A DNA stretch of 64,000 nt from Lactarius indigo (lineage: Eukaryota; Basidiomycota; Agaricomycetes; Russulales; Russulaceae), in the NCBI GenBank assembly GCA_025766275.1, contig JAFKAC010000001.1:1860001-1924000 (forward strand). The letters are read 5' to 3'. The notes beneath the pieces were generated by a model. The model did not search any database. It had not been told where the DNA came from and was given only the letters and a program-made list of their open reading frames with translations. Both the position numbers and the translations under genes were made by a program. Below, piece after piece: positions 47,392 through 61,590 of this stretch; positions within the stretch are counted from its first letter, which is position 1, and every line of letters begins with the position of its first letter.

Positions 47392-49192
47392 ATGACAGTG
47401 TTGGTACTACCCAGGTGAGTTCCCTTTCGAGTCTATTATAATTCACATTTAATACTTACGCGGATAGACCCGGCTCAACACCAGAAGACTGGGTCGCTCA
47501 CACTCACCCGCAAGGTTGGGTCTACTTCTATCACCCCAAGACCCGCGTCGTCACCAACGATGACATCCGACAGCCAGAAATTCTGGACGTTGTCGAGAGA
47601 TACCTTGCCACGTACCCATTTTCCGACCTATCAGACAAGATGGAGCTCCTGGTGCCTCATGATCCACAACCAGACGAGCACATGTTCTCACTCATAGTCA
47701 ATCACGAATCTTCCATGGCTGGATACAATCCGAAGGATGTGAAAGTTTTTGAGGGTATTGACGCAGATCATGGTAGCTATCGCCACCTACATAACTTGAC
47801 ATCTACAACTCACGAGATTGCGTCCGCTCGCAGTGAATAAACGGCGAAGGATGTACTGGAACTACCTCGAACGCCATCCAAACCATTTTCCTCTTCCTTC
47901 GACCGTGGAGCAGGAGGCAAAAGATGCACTTGCCTGGTTTTATTTAGGTACCAGCTTTTTTCTTCCATCTGGCCGAAGTCAGGTTTCGATCCCATTTCAG
48001 ACAACCTCAAGGATGGTTCCCGCAGCACCGTACCATTCTCAAAACATGAGTGCGAAGATTTGCTGCGCGCAATATCCCAAATCAGTTGTGAGATCTCTCA
48101 CCCCATCAATCCATGACTGATGCTGTGGGCTTATTACTTGGGTAATCTCAGCCGACTCAAGAGAATGTTCTGCAGGCCGAACAGCTTTTTTCAGTTGGCT
48201 TTTGAAAGTAGTTTGTACGTACGCCCAATGCAAGCACCTATCTCGCATATCTTACTTGACTACACAATTCCCTAGGGAGTTCTCGTGTCTCTGAGCAGTA
48301 TGGTCAACATACATATACTCAGTGGAAGGACCATTACGTCGAAAAGATACCATCTGGCCCTTTACCGAGCGTTCCATTGCCAGGGTACATCCAGGTTCCA
48401 CTCACCTTCGTCATCCACGCTTTCTTTTTTTCGATCCCCAAGTTATACCTAGAACATATAAAGGTTGTAAGCCAATACCACGGACGACTTGCCACTGTGC
48501 AGGATATTTGGGACAAGTACACCCGTCAGATCGTCAAAGAGTACCAGGACTTCCTCCTCATCGTAAGAGCAATGCATCCCTTTGATTCTCGATGAATGCT
48601 AACGCCCACACGAAAGGCTACCGTACTTCTATCGTGGGTACATGATACGCTTCCAGCGTCTATAAATGCCTAATGTGGTTGATCTGATAGAGCAACTGTG
48701 GGCCTACTTGCTGTACCTGACATCCAGTCGATCTCCAGAGCTGCAGGGATCGCTTCTGTCTTTTCTTCACTAGGGAGCATGATTACTGGGGTCTTTTGCC
48801 TTTGGAGACACCAAACCAATGTCAAACAATCACAATCAGTATGTCTCTTAACTTTACGCATCGGTGTTCGTATCCTCAGCCGTTGTTAGTTCACATATTT
48901 ACACAATGCCCACCAAGGCATTTTGGGGTTGCACGGCCATGCGATGGTTCTTAGTTTACCCCCCGTCTTGCTTGTGTGGGGTATCATCGCATTTGCGGTC
49001 GGCTTCATCGCATACACGGCCCAAGGCTTGATGGGACCCTCGGAAACAGGAAAGTGGGACGCTGCGTTGGTAGCGTTGGGTATATCACTGCTCATGCTTA
49101 TGTTGGTTGGATTGGGCCTGTACGCCTTTGCCAGTATGTGGAAGAATAAGCGGGATAGGTCTTGGAGGATCTCCCGGGAACCGCGACCATAA
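47392..49192 (+). CDS. WW-like domain membrane protein of unknown function
   Basis: Nine exons close to 448 residues: 47392-47414, 47468-47772, 47834-47947, 48001-48087, 48152-48214, 48276-48562, 48617-48633, 48691-48838, 48890-49192. Exon 7 is only 17 bases. The N-terminus has a WW-like module (DWVAHTHPQGWVYFYHPKTR). Then come RRMYWNYLERHP, STVPFSKHECEDLLRAI and the soluble core ending QYGQHTYTQWKDHY. At least four membrane segments follow, among them VPLTFVIHAFFFSIPKLY, GSMITGVFCLWRHQ and LSLPPVLLVWGIIAFAVGF. This architecture recurs in many Agaricomycetes, often in several copies, but I know of no assigned function. Confidence 0.8.
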
Positions 49193-49461
49193 AATATGTA
49201 ACTCACTTGCGACGAGACACTGTAGCGAGTAATAAGTCGTCAACACAAGGGGAAGCGTAGATGATGGTAAGAGAAGTGAGAATAAGAAATGCGATAGACG
49301 TGGACGGGAAAGCAGACGCGGACACAAACGTAGACGGACAGAACACAGATGCCATGGAGAACTTATACACGCGTAGTAGCTAATTCTCTAACCTTACAAT
49401 ACTCCTATTAACTCGATTCAAGATGACGCGAAGTATTGCAGTGCCTGATGTACATTTCAGC

Positions 49462-51649
<2,188 letters not shown>

Positions 51650-51884
51650 TCCAACACACTGGCCATTGTCCATGTTGTATAAAATGGATGTTTTCCCTAC
51701 TGCGTCAAACCTTACGAAATACGGAAACGTCGCGGGATGTTATGTATCGGGAGAATCACCGACATAGCGTACAATTTGCTTTTCCAAGTCATGGCGATGT
51801 AATCCAACGTTGTCCGCTATTGGCACACCAATGAATCTTGAAAGGGGATGATCGCGTTGGGTTACAGTACATGGGGTAGTCATA

Positions 51885-52934
51885 TCATTCAAAATTCTCT
51901 AATGCCTCCTTTGCTTTCCGATCTGCTTCTTCAAAAAGGTCCTGAGGTACTGGCACATGACGGCCATTGGTCTCATCACCAATCCACGACAATTCCAACT
52001 CGAATTCCTTCTCTTTGGCGTCGTCATGAACCAGGTGGATGCTGCCATAGTGTTATGCCGAATAACCGCGAGAGACTAACATAATACTTACATTCGTGCG
52101 GCCTCGAAGACGGCCTCTCGTGTTGTCAATTCGGTCAACTTGAGCTTTTCCAGTTCAGTCTTGGCGAGTTGCCGGCCTTTACCAACGGCAGCACCGTTAT
52201 AGCCCTTGTGGAGAGTCAAAAGTGCGACTAATCGCGATGGGGCCCTACACGCACGTAGAAGACACCGCTGGGTTCGATGACATAGATAGATGGACCGTCT
52301 TTGTCGATGCCTCCAAGGATGGTGCTACAACCAAACGGCCGCACAGAGGAGTAAAGAGTATACACTTGTACGTATAGACCGAGACGGTCTGCTAGCGCCT
52401 GTGCACAAAATGGTGAGACATTGACAGTTGGTAATGGCACGAGTGGCAGACCTTGAGAGGTGCAGGCTCGTTATAGTTGTTGCGATAGTTGGAGGCCTCG
52501 TCTCGCGCCCTGTTAGATAGATGGCGTCCATCTGCCAAAAGTCCAGAGCTAGCCTAAGTGCTCATGAGCAAGCTTCAAGTGAAGAACGGCGAAGACGCAC
52601 CAAACCAATATGTCTGTCTATGGTCTGAATTCGGCGATTTGCTCCCGGGACTAGAAGCTTTGAATGGACAAGCTTCTCCACCGCCAAGACGACACCATCT
52701 TTTACGCGGAGGCCAATGGCAGTCCTGAACGGAGGGGTATACATCATGAGATGACGGTGATCTAAGTAAGGCACCATACCCTGAGTTGTCTACAGCCTTG
52801 TTTGCATATTCGACCTATATAAAATGGTGAGTAGGACGACTTCGCGGTCGAGAAACAAGAAACACCTGAAATATGCGACCATCTGGTGAGTATGTGCTTG
52901 CAGAGAGGTCGTATCCTGTGCCGATAGAGGTCAT
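51885..52934 (-). CDS. PRE10: Proteasome subunit alpha type 3 (alpha7, PSMA3/PRE10)
   Basis: This is a structural alpha-ring subunit of the 20S proteasome. Seven exons (52866-52934, 52780-52814, 52601-52724, 52452-52553, 52255-52398, 52092-52204, 51885-52041) give 247 residues. The start [20 protein letters not shown] with [14 protein letters not shown] is the alpha signature. [42 protein letters not shown] and [14 protein letters not shown] follow. The acidic end, [18 protein letters not shown] onward, separates alpha7 from other alpha subunits. It is divergent from NUP82, 135 bases apart. Confidence 0.92.
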
Positions 52935-53069
52935 CGTTGATAGTCAAATCTGTTCACAGTGGACGCGCAAGCTACTTGATCGCACTCGTCGACGGATTCC
53001 CGGCCCGGACATGTCGCGCTTTGGAAAGAGCGCGTGCGTGTGAATGGACTCTCGTGCAACCCGCCAGCG
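52935..53069. promoter_or_regulatory. Shared promoter region of PRE10 and NUP82
   Basis: 135 bases lie between two divergent start codons. It is CG-rich, with no TATA-like box seen. An in-frame GTG upstream of the NUP82 ATG is not needed for the model. Confidence 0.5.
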
Positions 53070-56052
53070 ATGGTAACACTAGACGCGTCCGAATACTCTC
53101 AAGATGACTGGTCATCTCTACTCAAAGGTCATCCTATATTCTCTACTGCGGACGCTACGCCTTCTCAACTCGAACTTTCGACCAACTCCCTTCCTGACTT
53201 CACTCACTCCGACCCACTTAATCATGACTCTCCTTTCCCCTCTGGTAGACGCCAGGCCATGGTCTTGAAGGATGCAGACCTGATAGTAGCCGTCGGGAAG
53301 GAAATACGAGCGACCTCTCTTGGGGATGCGAAGCTCAGTAGGGCCACCCCGAAGTCATACAAAGTGCGCCCTGCCGTAATGTCACGTCGTTCCTATCCTC
53401 ATTTGTTGTTTTAGGTCCTGCACACGCCTAACATTCAGTTTGATGTATCTCAACTATCCTTAAACCCGACTGGAAAACTGCTGGCAGTGGCGGGTACATT
53501 TCAAGTTGCGGTCATCGTGCTGCCTCGACCGGGTTTCATGCGCCTCGTTCCAGCAACTATAGACTGCAAGTACGCGCCCCTTTATCGCACATCGCACCTA
53601 TCAGAATGTTCATCCTCTTCTACAGATCTATTCAAGTAGGGCAGTACTTTCATGCCTCCTCTTCTTCGCCACCAATAGCCAAGATTCAATGGCACCCATG
53701 GGGCGAGGCAGGCTCAACACTTATGGTAATGACTGTGGATGGGAAGCTTCGGTAAGGCTACTTCTTCTTTAACCACGTGGACCCCTTTAGTGATTTCCTC
53801 CCCAATTAAAGCGAGTACGACATCTCGGTAGATGCGGATGAACCTTTGCAGGTCGTCTCCTTTGTCCCCGACCGCAAGCCGAACAAAACGTTCAACGCTG
53901 TCGATGTGACAGAGCGTGAAGTCGCGTCGTTCACCCTTGGTAAAGGGAAGGCTGACTGGGGCCCTTTGACCATCTACGCTGTCATGAAGAGCGGCGACGT
54001 GTATGCGGTTTGCCCCTACATGCCCAAGAACGCGTACGATGCCCCTTTGCTCAAGGTGTGCTCCGTCTGATTTCTATTTACAGGTCAATACCTTCGTCAT
54101 ACGTCCACGCCCTCGAGTGTTTCGTGGCAGCCAAGCAAGAATACCTCTCTCAAAATCCTTCGTCACAATCACAATCACTGTCAACTACCTACTCTTATCA
54201 ACACAAATACATCAGTGCACTCCTCAAACAACTCCCACCAGGGACAGTTTTCCCAGCAACTTCTCGTTCCGTTCTCCTCCATCCGCCGACAACGATGAAA
54301 TCACCTCCCTTGCGCCAGGGCCCCTTTCTTCTACAACCCGCACCTCTTATGCTAGATGGGAGCGAGGGAGGCGACGCGACTGACATATTATACCTTGCTT
54401 TCGATAAAGAGGATGAGGTTGACGATGATGGGGAGACCGAGCGTCTGGGGGTTGTTTTGGTAGTCGCGCAGGACGGTAAGGTTGATATCTGTCTTGACGT
54501 GGATAAGGTCGAGGCCCGCTGGGAGAATCGACAGGTCAGTATGACGTGCTCTTCAAAACGAGCCAGGTCTTGATTTCCATTGCAGTCGACGAGCGCCGAG
54601 CTTCCCATGCTGGCAGTGTACGAAACAATCGACTTGGGATTAATCAAGACTCTTTCCTCAATTCAGCCACCTTGTCTGGATCTATTACAGGGCAATTCTC
54701 CTGTCTTTCTCGCAGACCCGATACACGAAGATACTGTTTATGTCTATCATGGATTTGGCGTGCATGCGGTTCATCTCCACAAGATGCTGCGTAATCTAAG
54801 CAGTGCTCTACATTCTGTTTCTGGTGGTGCCGAAGATGCCCTTTTGGCTGCGTTGCGTAGCCCCGTCCCCACTGAGGTGCAACCGATCGTGACGACATTT
54901 TCAGTGGAGAAAAAGTGAGGTCCATGCAAACTTTCTCCACGACTATCCGCTAAACAAAGAAGCAGGGCCTCCAATCCAGTCATCTCCGTCATTGTGCCCA
55001 ACGACGTTTATCTAAGTTACAGCCTATTCGTCCTTACCTCGTCCATGCGTGTCGTCTCATTCTCCCTGAACATGCGGTCCGGCGATCTTCTGTCCAGGGA
55101 CGAGCACAAAAGCACTGTGCCCGCAGACCGTCTACTCAAGCCTGCCGGTGGGCCGCCCGCATATATTTCGTTGCTCGGTTCGAAACCCTGGCAGCCCCCA
55201 ACGAGCCTGCCTTCTACGGGTCTACCCGCCACGCCGCGTCTCGCCACCCCAGGGACGAAGGACTTCCGCATCACACCCGACACGCTGCGCTTCGTCTCCT
55301 CCAAAGTAGACGAGATCGCGACACGTATCCACAGCGTCGAGGCGGCGTACCAGCAGACGAACGCGCGCGTCGAGCTGCAGCACGAGGAACTCCAGCGACA
55401 GGCGACGAAAGTCGCAGAGATCCGCACGTTACTGGGCGAGCTGCGCGGCGCACGGCAGGACCGCATCGACGCGCGCGCTCGCGCGATACAGGACGGGCAG
55501 CAGGCGCTCCTTGGGAGGCTGGATCGCGTGCTTGGGGAGCTCATGAAGCGCGCGAGCCCGACGCTGAGCGATCATGAGACTAAGTGGTTCGGGGAGCTGG
55601 GACGGATGCGGCAGCAGGTGCTCGGCGCTGGGAGGTACGACGAGGCGTCATTGATGGCGCGTGTGCAAGCGGTGCGCCTGCTCTCTCTCTCTGTTTTCTT
55701 CTCTCTGTTTTCTACATTTCAGCTAAATTTTGGGTGTCTTTTTCCCAACAGCTGAAACGGGAACACGACCGGCTGTTGCCTCACTTGAAAGCGCTGAGCG
55801 AGAAGGAGCGGGCGCAGGCGAAAAGCATGCAGGAAAAGAATCAGGGCCTTGGTCTATCTCAAGCGTTCGAGTTCGGGCAACAGTTCAACAAAGAGTACGT
55901 TTTTTTTTCCCTTTCTTACTTCCGACTACTGAACTGTGGGGAATTTTTTTTTCAGACGCACGAAGTTGGAAAAGCTTCAGACCGATTTACTTGACCTCGC
56001 CTCTAGTTTAGAGATGCCACTCGGTCGACCGCCCACTTTATTAGGCTCGTAA
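53070..56052 (+). CDS. NUP82: Nucleoporin NUP82 (Nup88 family)
   Basis: This scaffold of the cytoplasmic-face nuclear pore complex is needed for mRNA export and partners with NSP1. Nine exons close to 840 residues: 53070-53363, 53415-53569, 53626-53751, 53812-54033, 54084-54534, 54586-54914, 54966-55671, 55752-55894, 55956-56052. A beta-propeller N-terminus contains FDVSQLSLNPTGKLLAVAG, WHPWGEAGSTLMVMTVDGKL and DVYAVCPYMPKNA, joined to SIPSSYVHALECFVAAKQ. The last 250 residues are a long coiled coil (VDEIATRIHSVEAAYQQTNA, QLKREHDRLLPHLKALSEKE). MVTLDAS was chosen as the start. The family is recognised from architecture and several blocks. Confidence 0.85.
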
Positions 56053-56517
56053 ATTTCGGTTTCATTTTCGATCCGTCTTTGGTTGTATACGATCGTATCT
56101 GTATCTTACTAGCTCTAGCACACTAGCACACATGTAAGGTCTTCATTTCAAACAGTCCTATATACGCGCTGTCGGCATCAAACCAGAGATCTGTTTACCT
56201 CGGTTACGTAAAGAGGTTTGTTTTGTGTACTAGGTGCTCCGAACGCATCTGAGTTGTTATAATCATAGGCTGGCTGCCATGAGTCATAATACGGCGTAAA
56301 AGGCGCCCTTAGCTACACTCATGCGGGAGTGCGGCGCTTCACCGTTCGTTGGATGCCTCAAAAGTCCCGTTTCTCTAGACAACACTGACCGTACTCGCCA
56401 GCGCACCCACTAAACCGCCAGTCATCGCACTATCAAACTTTTCTGGGGGGAGAAGTGAATTAACAAAGTAGTGGTACTGTAGTGCGAGTACAAAACGAAA
56501 AGACAGTAAGCAGAGTT
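56053..56517. other. Convergent 3' region of NUP82 and PRP5
   Basis: 465 bases between two stop codons, moderately AT-rich, with no gene seen. Both polyadenylation regions must lie here. Confidence 0.5.
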
Positions 56518-59500
56518 TTACACGACGCTGTAGCGCCCTGATGGCGCAGTGGGATTGCGCATCTCGGCTTGGAGCGCAGCCGTCGACGCTTCGATAAGCA
56601 GCCGTTTGATTTCGCGTACTGCGTTTTCCACCTAGTAAATGTTTATTCAGAAAGGTCTGATTGTCAAAGACTAGGTGACGCACCCGGAACTCCTCGTTGG
56701 ACTCGATGAGAAGGTGTAGCTTTGGGGGGCCATCGGGCGGGGGTTCTTTGCCCGATTCGTAGTATATTCCTGACGGACGAATCGTCAGTTCCCTGATCTA
56801 AAGAAATACGCAAGGAAGCCTCACCTTTGTTTGTCACTGAAGCACCAGTCATATCGATGAGCTAGGTGGGCGTAGTCAGTGACATATCCATGTTTTTGAC
56901 ACTCGACTTGTACTTACTTGAACCATGGTCTCCTTGTTGGTAACTCTCCACCTCGCCTTCTGGGGGTAATCGTTGATGGGTACGATGGCGTGGAAATCGG
57001 TCGCGTCTGGATTGACTTTCCGACTGACATCTTCGGCTTGAAGCTGCGCCTGTAGTGCGACTTTCGAAGCCCGCAGCTGTGCGTTCAGTTTCGCCACGAC
57101 ACTAAGGGCTTGTTTGTGAGCAGGACTGTCTTTACTGGCGCGAGCAGCAGCCTCCTCTGCGGCGCGAAGAGAAGACTGCATCTTCTCTTCCTCCTTCGCG
57201 TGTGCGAGACGCCGAGCGGCAGCAGCCGCGCCGGCGACTCCCAACAGGCCTTTCGAAGTATCGGGTGCAGGGCCGCGTCTAATCTCAACCTTGAAGTTGC
57301 CAAACGTCATGTCGTCCCCGTCCTTCTTCTCCGTAGTGACCTCAGCGGCGGCCTTTTCGTCTTCCGGTTCGCCATAGGCTTTACGCTCTGCCCTTTCACG
57401 GGCATCTCGCTCCTTGTCGAGTTTGTCCAGACCTTTACCTCCGAATCCAGACCCCGCGGTTTGAGCCTTGCCCGATTTAACCTTCTCGAGGAAACCTACG
57501 TGCAAGGCAAAAGATAAGTCATCAACGTACAAAATGAGGAACACGACCCACCATTGGCAAGTTCCTCTAGCTCTGACGGTATCGTGGCGTTACTCGCTTT
57601 CAGAGCACGGTAGATGTCAACTGAATATCGGTCTTGTTCTGGGGTGATGAACGTGATGCATGTGCCCTTGTTTCCGGCGCGTCCAGTTCGGCCCGCACGA
57701 TGGACGTAATCTTCCATGTGATTTGGTGCGTCATAATTTATGACCAGCTTCAGTTGCTTGACATCTAGTCCTCGCGCGGCGACCGAGGTGGCGATGACGA
57801 TGGGGACAACGCCACTCTTGAAGTCAGAGATTGTGGTATCGCGGTCGACCTGGTCTTTCCCGCCATGCAAAGACATAGCGAGATAGCTCTTACGGAGCAA
57901 CTCGCGTAACAGATTGTCTGCTGCTTCCTGGCGGTCTACGAAGATGAGTGTGCGTGCCTCAGGGTCTTCGTTGTACATCTGGCCCAAAATCTCGAGAAGA
58001 CGGTTGAACTTCGTGTCCTCCGCGCGGACCTCCACAATCTGGTCGATCTCAGCAGCGACAACAGACCTCCCCCCCACAGTAATCTCGAGAGGCTTTTTAA
58101 GGATTTTCCTCGCCAACGAATCCATCTGTTTTGGAAATGTCGCAGAAAAGAGAAGGGTTTGTCGGTCGGGGCGAATATTGTTGACAATCTTCATGACTTG
58201 AGGCTCAAAACCCATGTCGAACATACGGTCGGCTTCATCCAAGACGAGATAAGTCACGCGTTTGAGGTTCGTGACGCGACCAGAGTTGGCAGTAAGCAAA
58301 TCGATCATTCGCCCTGGTGTACAGACGATGATCTCGGCGCCTTTCTTCATGTCTGCGATTTGGTCTTTGATTGGCGAACCTCCATAGGCGCAGACAGCCT
58401 TCCGATGACACATGTTAGTTGCCTTGGGAAAGCGCGATTCAATAAAATGCTTACACGAAGATTCAACACCTTGAGAAAAGGTTTACAATCCCTGTAGATT
58501 TGCACAGCCAGCTCACGAGTCGGTGTCATGATGATGGCCATCGGGCCTTCCATCTGCTCAAGTGGCCGCTGGTCCTTAATATGACGAAATACGGGAAGAA
58601 GGAACGCAATGGTCTTTCCTGAACCGGTCTTAGCAACGCCAATGACGTCGCGGCCAGACATAATGGCAGGAATGGCTTGGGCTTGAATGGATGTCGGAGC
58701 CGTGTAGTTAAGTCGTTTAATCACATCTAGGCTGGAAAAATAACAATAGACGTATTAAGGAAAAGAGGGCGGTTTGAGCAAATAAAACGACGCACACATA
58801 AGCGTGGAGGCCAAAATGACTCCATTTAGTTACTGGTCGTGGACATTCAACGCCGCGTATTTTGATGCTATCTAGCTCGAGTCGGAGAAGGTCAGCCTCC
58901 TCGTCGGTCATGGCTGCGACTTCAGGAGGAGGGACATAAAACTCCTTCCGGAATGGTTCATATTTGATCTTATTGTGATCCACGGCAGCCAGGTCCTTTT
59001 TCCTTGCCTTCTTCGCCGCAAGAGCCAGGATGTCTTCAGGATTAAGGTCAGTTGCGTCCAACTCATCTTGTGCATCAGCCTCTCCGTCGTCATCATCTGC
59101 ACCGGCTTCGTTCATCCTGTCATCCTGTCGTTCAGGTAAACGACCAGAGCCTACCATCTTCTTGAGATCCTCCGCGTTTACTTTCTTTACCTCATCCTTG
59201 ACGTTGGCCATGAAAGCATCAAGAGGGTCCACCTCGTCGTACTCATCCACGACCATGGAACTCTCAGTCTTGGCTTTAGCTCTGGCCTTGGCTTCCGCAT
59301 CGATGCGGTTCGCATCTTCGTCGTCATCGTCGTCAACTTCCAGGTCGCCAATGCCAACTTCTCCATCTGCCATGCTCATGTCGACAGCTGGCATGTCTCC
59401 GAGCATCTCTAGTTGACGCTTTGTTTCGACTGAATCATCCATGGCGGGTACTGCCTTATTGCCCTTGAGTAAATCAGGCTTGACGGGTAACCCTTTAAGT

Positions 59501-60143
59501 CCCAAACCGCCGAAAGCAGCGCGATTTAAAGTGCCCGCAGGCTTCGACGCGCCGGAGGACGCAGGTGCTGTGAAGGCACGGATCAAGTGATGAAATCACA
59601 ATACTCGGGGGTGGGAGAGACGGACTCACCTGTAGTAGACTTTCCAGCAAGTGCCATAGCTTTAGCCTTGGCTTCGCCTAAAGCCTTCTTGGCCTCTCTC
59701 TCCTTCTTCCATGCCTCCAGCCTCGCTCTCTTTTCCTTCAGCTTCTCGTCCTCAACCGGTGGCGTCGACTCGGGCTTTTCGGGTGTATTTCTGGCGGGTG
59801 AGGGCTTGTGTTCTCGTCGGTCACGAGAGCGTGAACGTCGGCGATCGTCTCTGCGCCTATCGTCGCGCCTCTCATCCCTTCTATCGTCTCTTCTATCGTC
59901 TCTTGAGTCGCGTCCTCTGGAGTCTCGGTAACGGTCCCTGTCCCTGTCGCGGTCACGGTCTCTATCTCGGTCGCGGTCTCTATCTCGGTCTCGGTAGCGG
60001 TCGCGGTCCCTGTCATCATTGTACCTCGAACCGGTAGGTCTTTGGGAACTACGCCTGGTCGGCGATGGGGACCGAGAGCGATGTGAAGGTCTCACCCTCT
60101 TGTTTGGAGAGTCCGGAGAATACGACCTGTCCCTGCGCGCCAT
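56518..60143 (-). CDS. PRP5: DEAD-box pre-mRNA splicing helicase PRP5 (DDX46)
   Basis: This ATP-dependent RNA helicase helps U2 snRNP bind the branch site. Eight exons close to 1074 residues: 59630-60143, 58796-59567, 58455-58731, 57552-58398, 56918-57495, 56825-56861, 56684-56769, 56518-56631. The N-terminus is an RS/RD-rich tail. A long acidic linker leads to [14 protein letters not shown]. Helicase motifs follow: [10 protein letters not shown] (I), PTRELAVQI (Ia), TPGRMIDLL (Ib), DEAD (II), SAT (III), ARGLDV (V), [10 protein letters not shown] (VI). The AKTGSGKT form and the KH-like end ([20 protein letters not shown]) are typical of PRP5. It is divergent from the PI31-like gene, 122 bases apart. 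Confidence 0.93.
59925..60018. repeat. Hexamer-based coding repeat (Arg-Asp tract of PRP5)
   Basis: Imperfect copies of GGTCGC / GGTCTC / GGTCCC type hexamers encode the alternating Arg-Asp tract of the PRP5 N-terminus on the minus strand. Some units show codon variation. The tract is likely to vary in length between strains. Confidence 0.75.
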
Positions 60144-60265
60144 GCTTGAAAGTCGGGGTCGAGAGTCAAGTGGCGCGGCTCAGTCCACAAACGAATATAT
60201 TTTTCCACGAATTATATAATAATATCACATACACTGTCACGATCACGGTCACGGTGTCCTGCGCC
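60144..60265. promoter_or_regulatory. Shared promoter region of PRP5 and the PI31-like gene
   Basis: 122 bases between divergent start codons. They hold an AT-rich core near 60210-60228 and a short CACGGT/CACGAT repeat at about 60236-60254. The link to expression is inferred. Confidence 0.45.
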
Positions 60266-61401
60266 ATGACTCCAGACTTATTGGACCCTTCAGCGTTGAC
60301 TGCGTCGCTTCCCAATCTACTACCACACAACCGGAAGAAACTCGAGTCTCAACAAGATGCTATCACTGCTCTAGTTCACACTTCTTTTCATCTCCTGTCT
60401 TTCAGGCTCGTCGCTGTCGACGATTCTACCCCCGCAAGTAACACTCTGGAAGGTGTACTCCCAGATTCTTGGAATTCGCATGGCCCAGGGAGTTACACTC
60501 TCAGATACCGTCATGAACAGAGTAGCCTTGAGTTTGTTGTAAAGATAATTAAGCTTAGTGCACGTACGTTGATCAATGGTATTGCGGTGGAAGTGCGCGA
60601 CCGTTTTCTGTCCTGCGCAGTACAAAGCTGATGCTGGAACACAGAGTGATAAAACAGCATCTCTGGATGTCGCCACGAACGATTTCACGTCCCCCTCTTT
60701 CTTCCCATTTGACGCGCAAGTGGCGAACCCTCCGCCACTCATTCATGGTTACATCTCCTCTAACCGTGTTGCGGATTTCGTCGACCAGCTTAAGTTGAAA
60801 ATCATTCAGAATCTCATGCCCGGCCTACATAAAGAAGGATATACCGAGGGGCCGCCCGCCACCTCCCCGTCTTCGAGTAATCCTAGGCGAGGTTCCTCGG
60901 GTCCTCGCGACCCTGCCCATCCACAGCCTGTCCTTCCTCCTTATGGGCCTGAACGCATTTTCGGCGAACCATCTTCCCGTAATCCGCTTGAGATCGGTCG
61001 CCGAGACCTCGACCCGCTTGGTGTCAACCCACTAGGTGGTTTTGGTCCGCCACCACTATTCCCTGGTTCAGGTGGTGATGGAATGTTTGTCGGCCCAAAT
61101 CACCCCATCTTTGGACAGCGTGGGCGAGGAGCCTTCCCTCCCAACCGGGGCCCATGGGGTGGCGACGGTTACTTACCGCCCATGGGAGCACCGCCAGGCG
61201 CTCGATTTGACCCTGTTGGTCCGGGGCTAGGACCATTCCCGGGTCGCACTGGGTCCGGTCCTAGAGGGGGACAGCCTGGTGGCGGAAATGTTGGTGACCC
61301 AGATAACGACGAGTTTATGCCACCGGGAGTGGTAAGCGTCATTTGGGGCACTATACGGTGAACTCCGCTGATGACCTGAGCAGGGAGATATGTTTATGTG
61401 A
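60266..61401 (+). CDS. PI31-like proteasome regulator
   Basis: PI31 binds the 20S proteasome and affects its assembly and activity. Three exons (60266-60592, 60645-61331, 61384-61401) give 343 residues. The N-terminal domain shows LVHTSFHLLSFRLVAVDD, HEQSSLEFVVKIIKLSARTL and, across the first splice, AVESDKTASLDVATNDFTS. The C-terminal half is Pro/Gly/Arg-rich, as in PI31, and contains DPLGVNPLGG. It finishes DEFMPPG and, after the last splice, VGDMFM, matching the conserved PI31 end. The last exon is 18 bases including the stop. Confidence 0.87.
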
Positions 61402-61590
61402 GCAAAAGAAGTGGAAGTGGACAATGGGTGTATGGTAGCTTAGCCGAGTTTGTTTGTCTGTCCGTCCGCCGAAGAATAGGACTAGGACCCCGAGCGGCCA
61501 CACGGTCCGCTGACTGGGCGTGTATAAAATACGATTGACTCTCGTCATTTATTAAACCGCTGTCGCTACATCGCCCACATCTCTACGGAC

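Noticed and set aside
53034..53069. GTG start 36 bases upstream of the NUP82 ATG
   Set aside because: A normal ATG is available and the extra residues have no family support.
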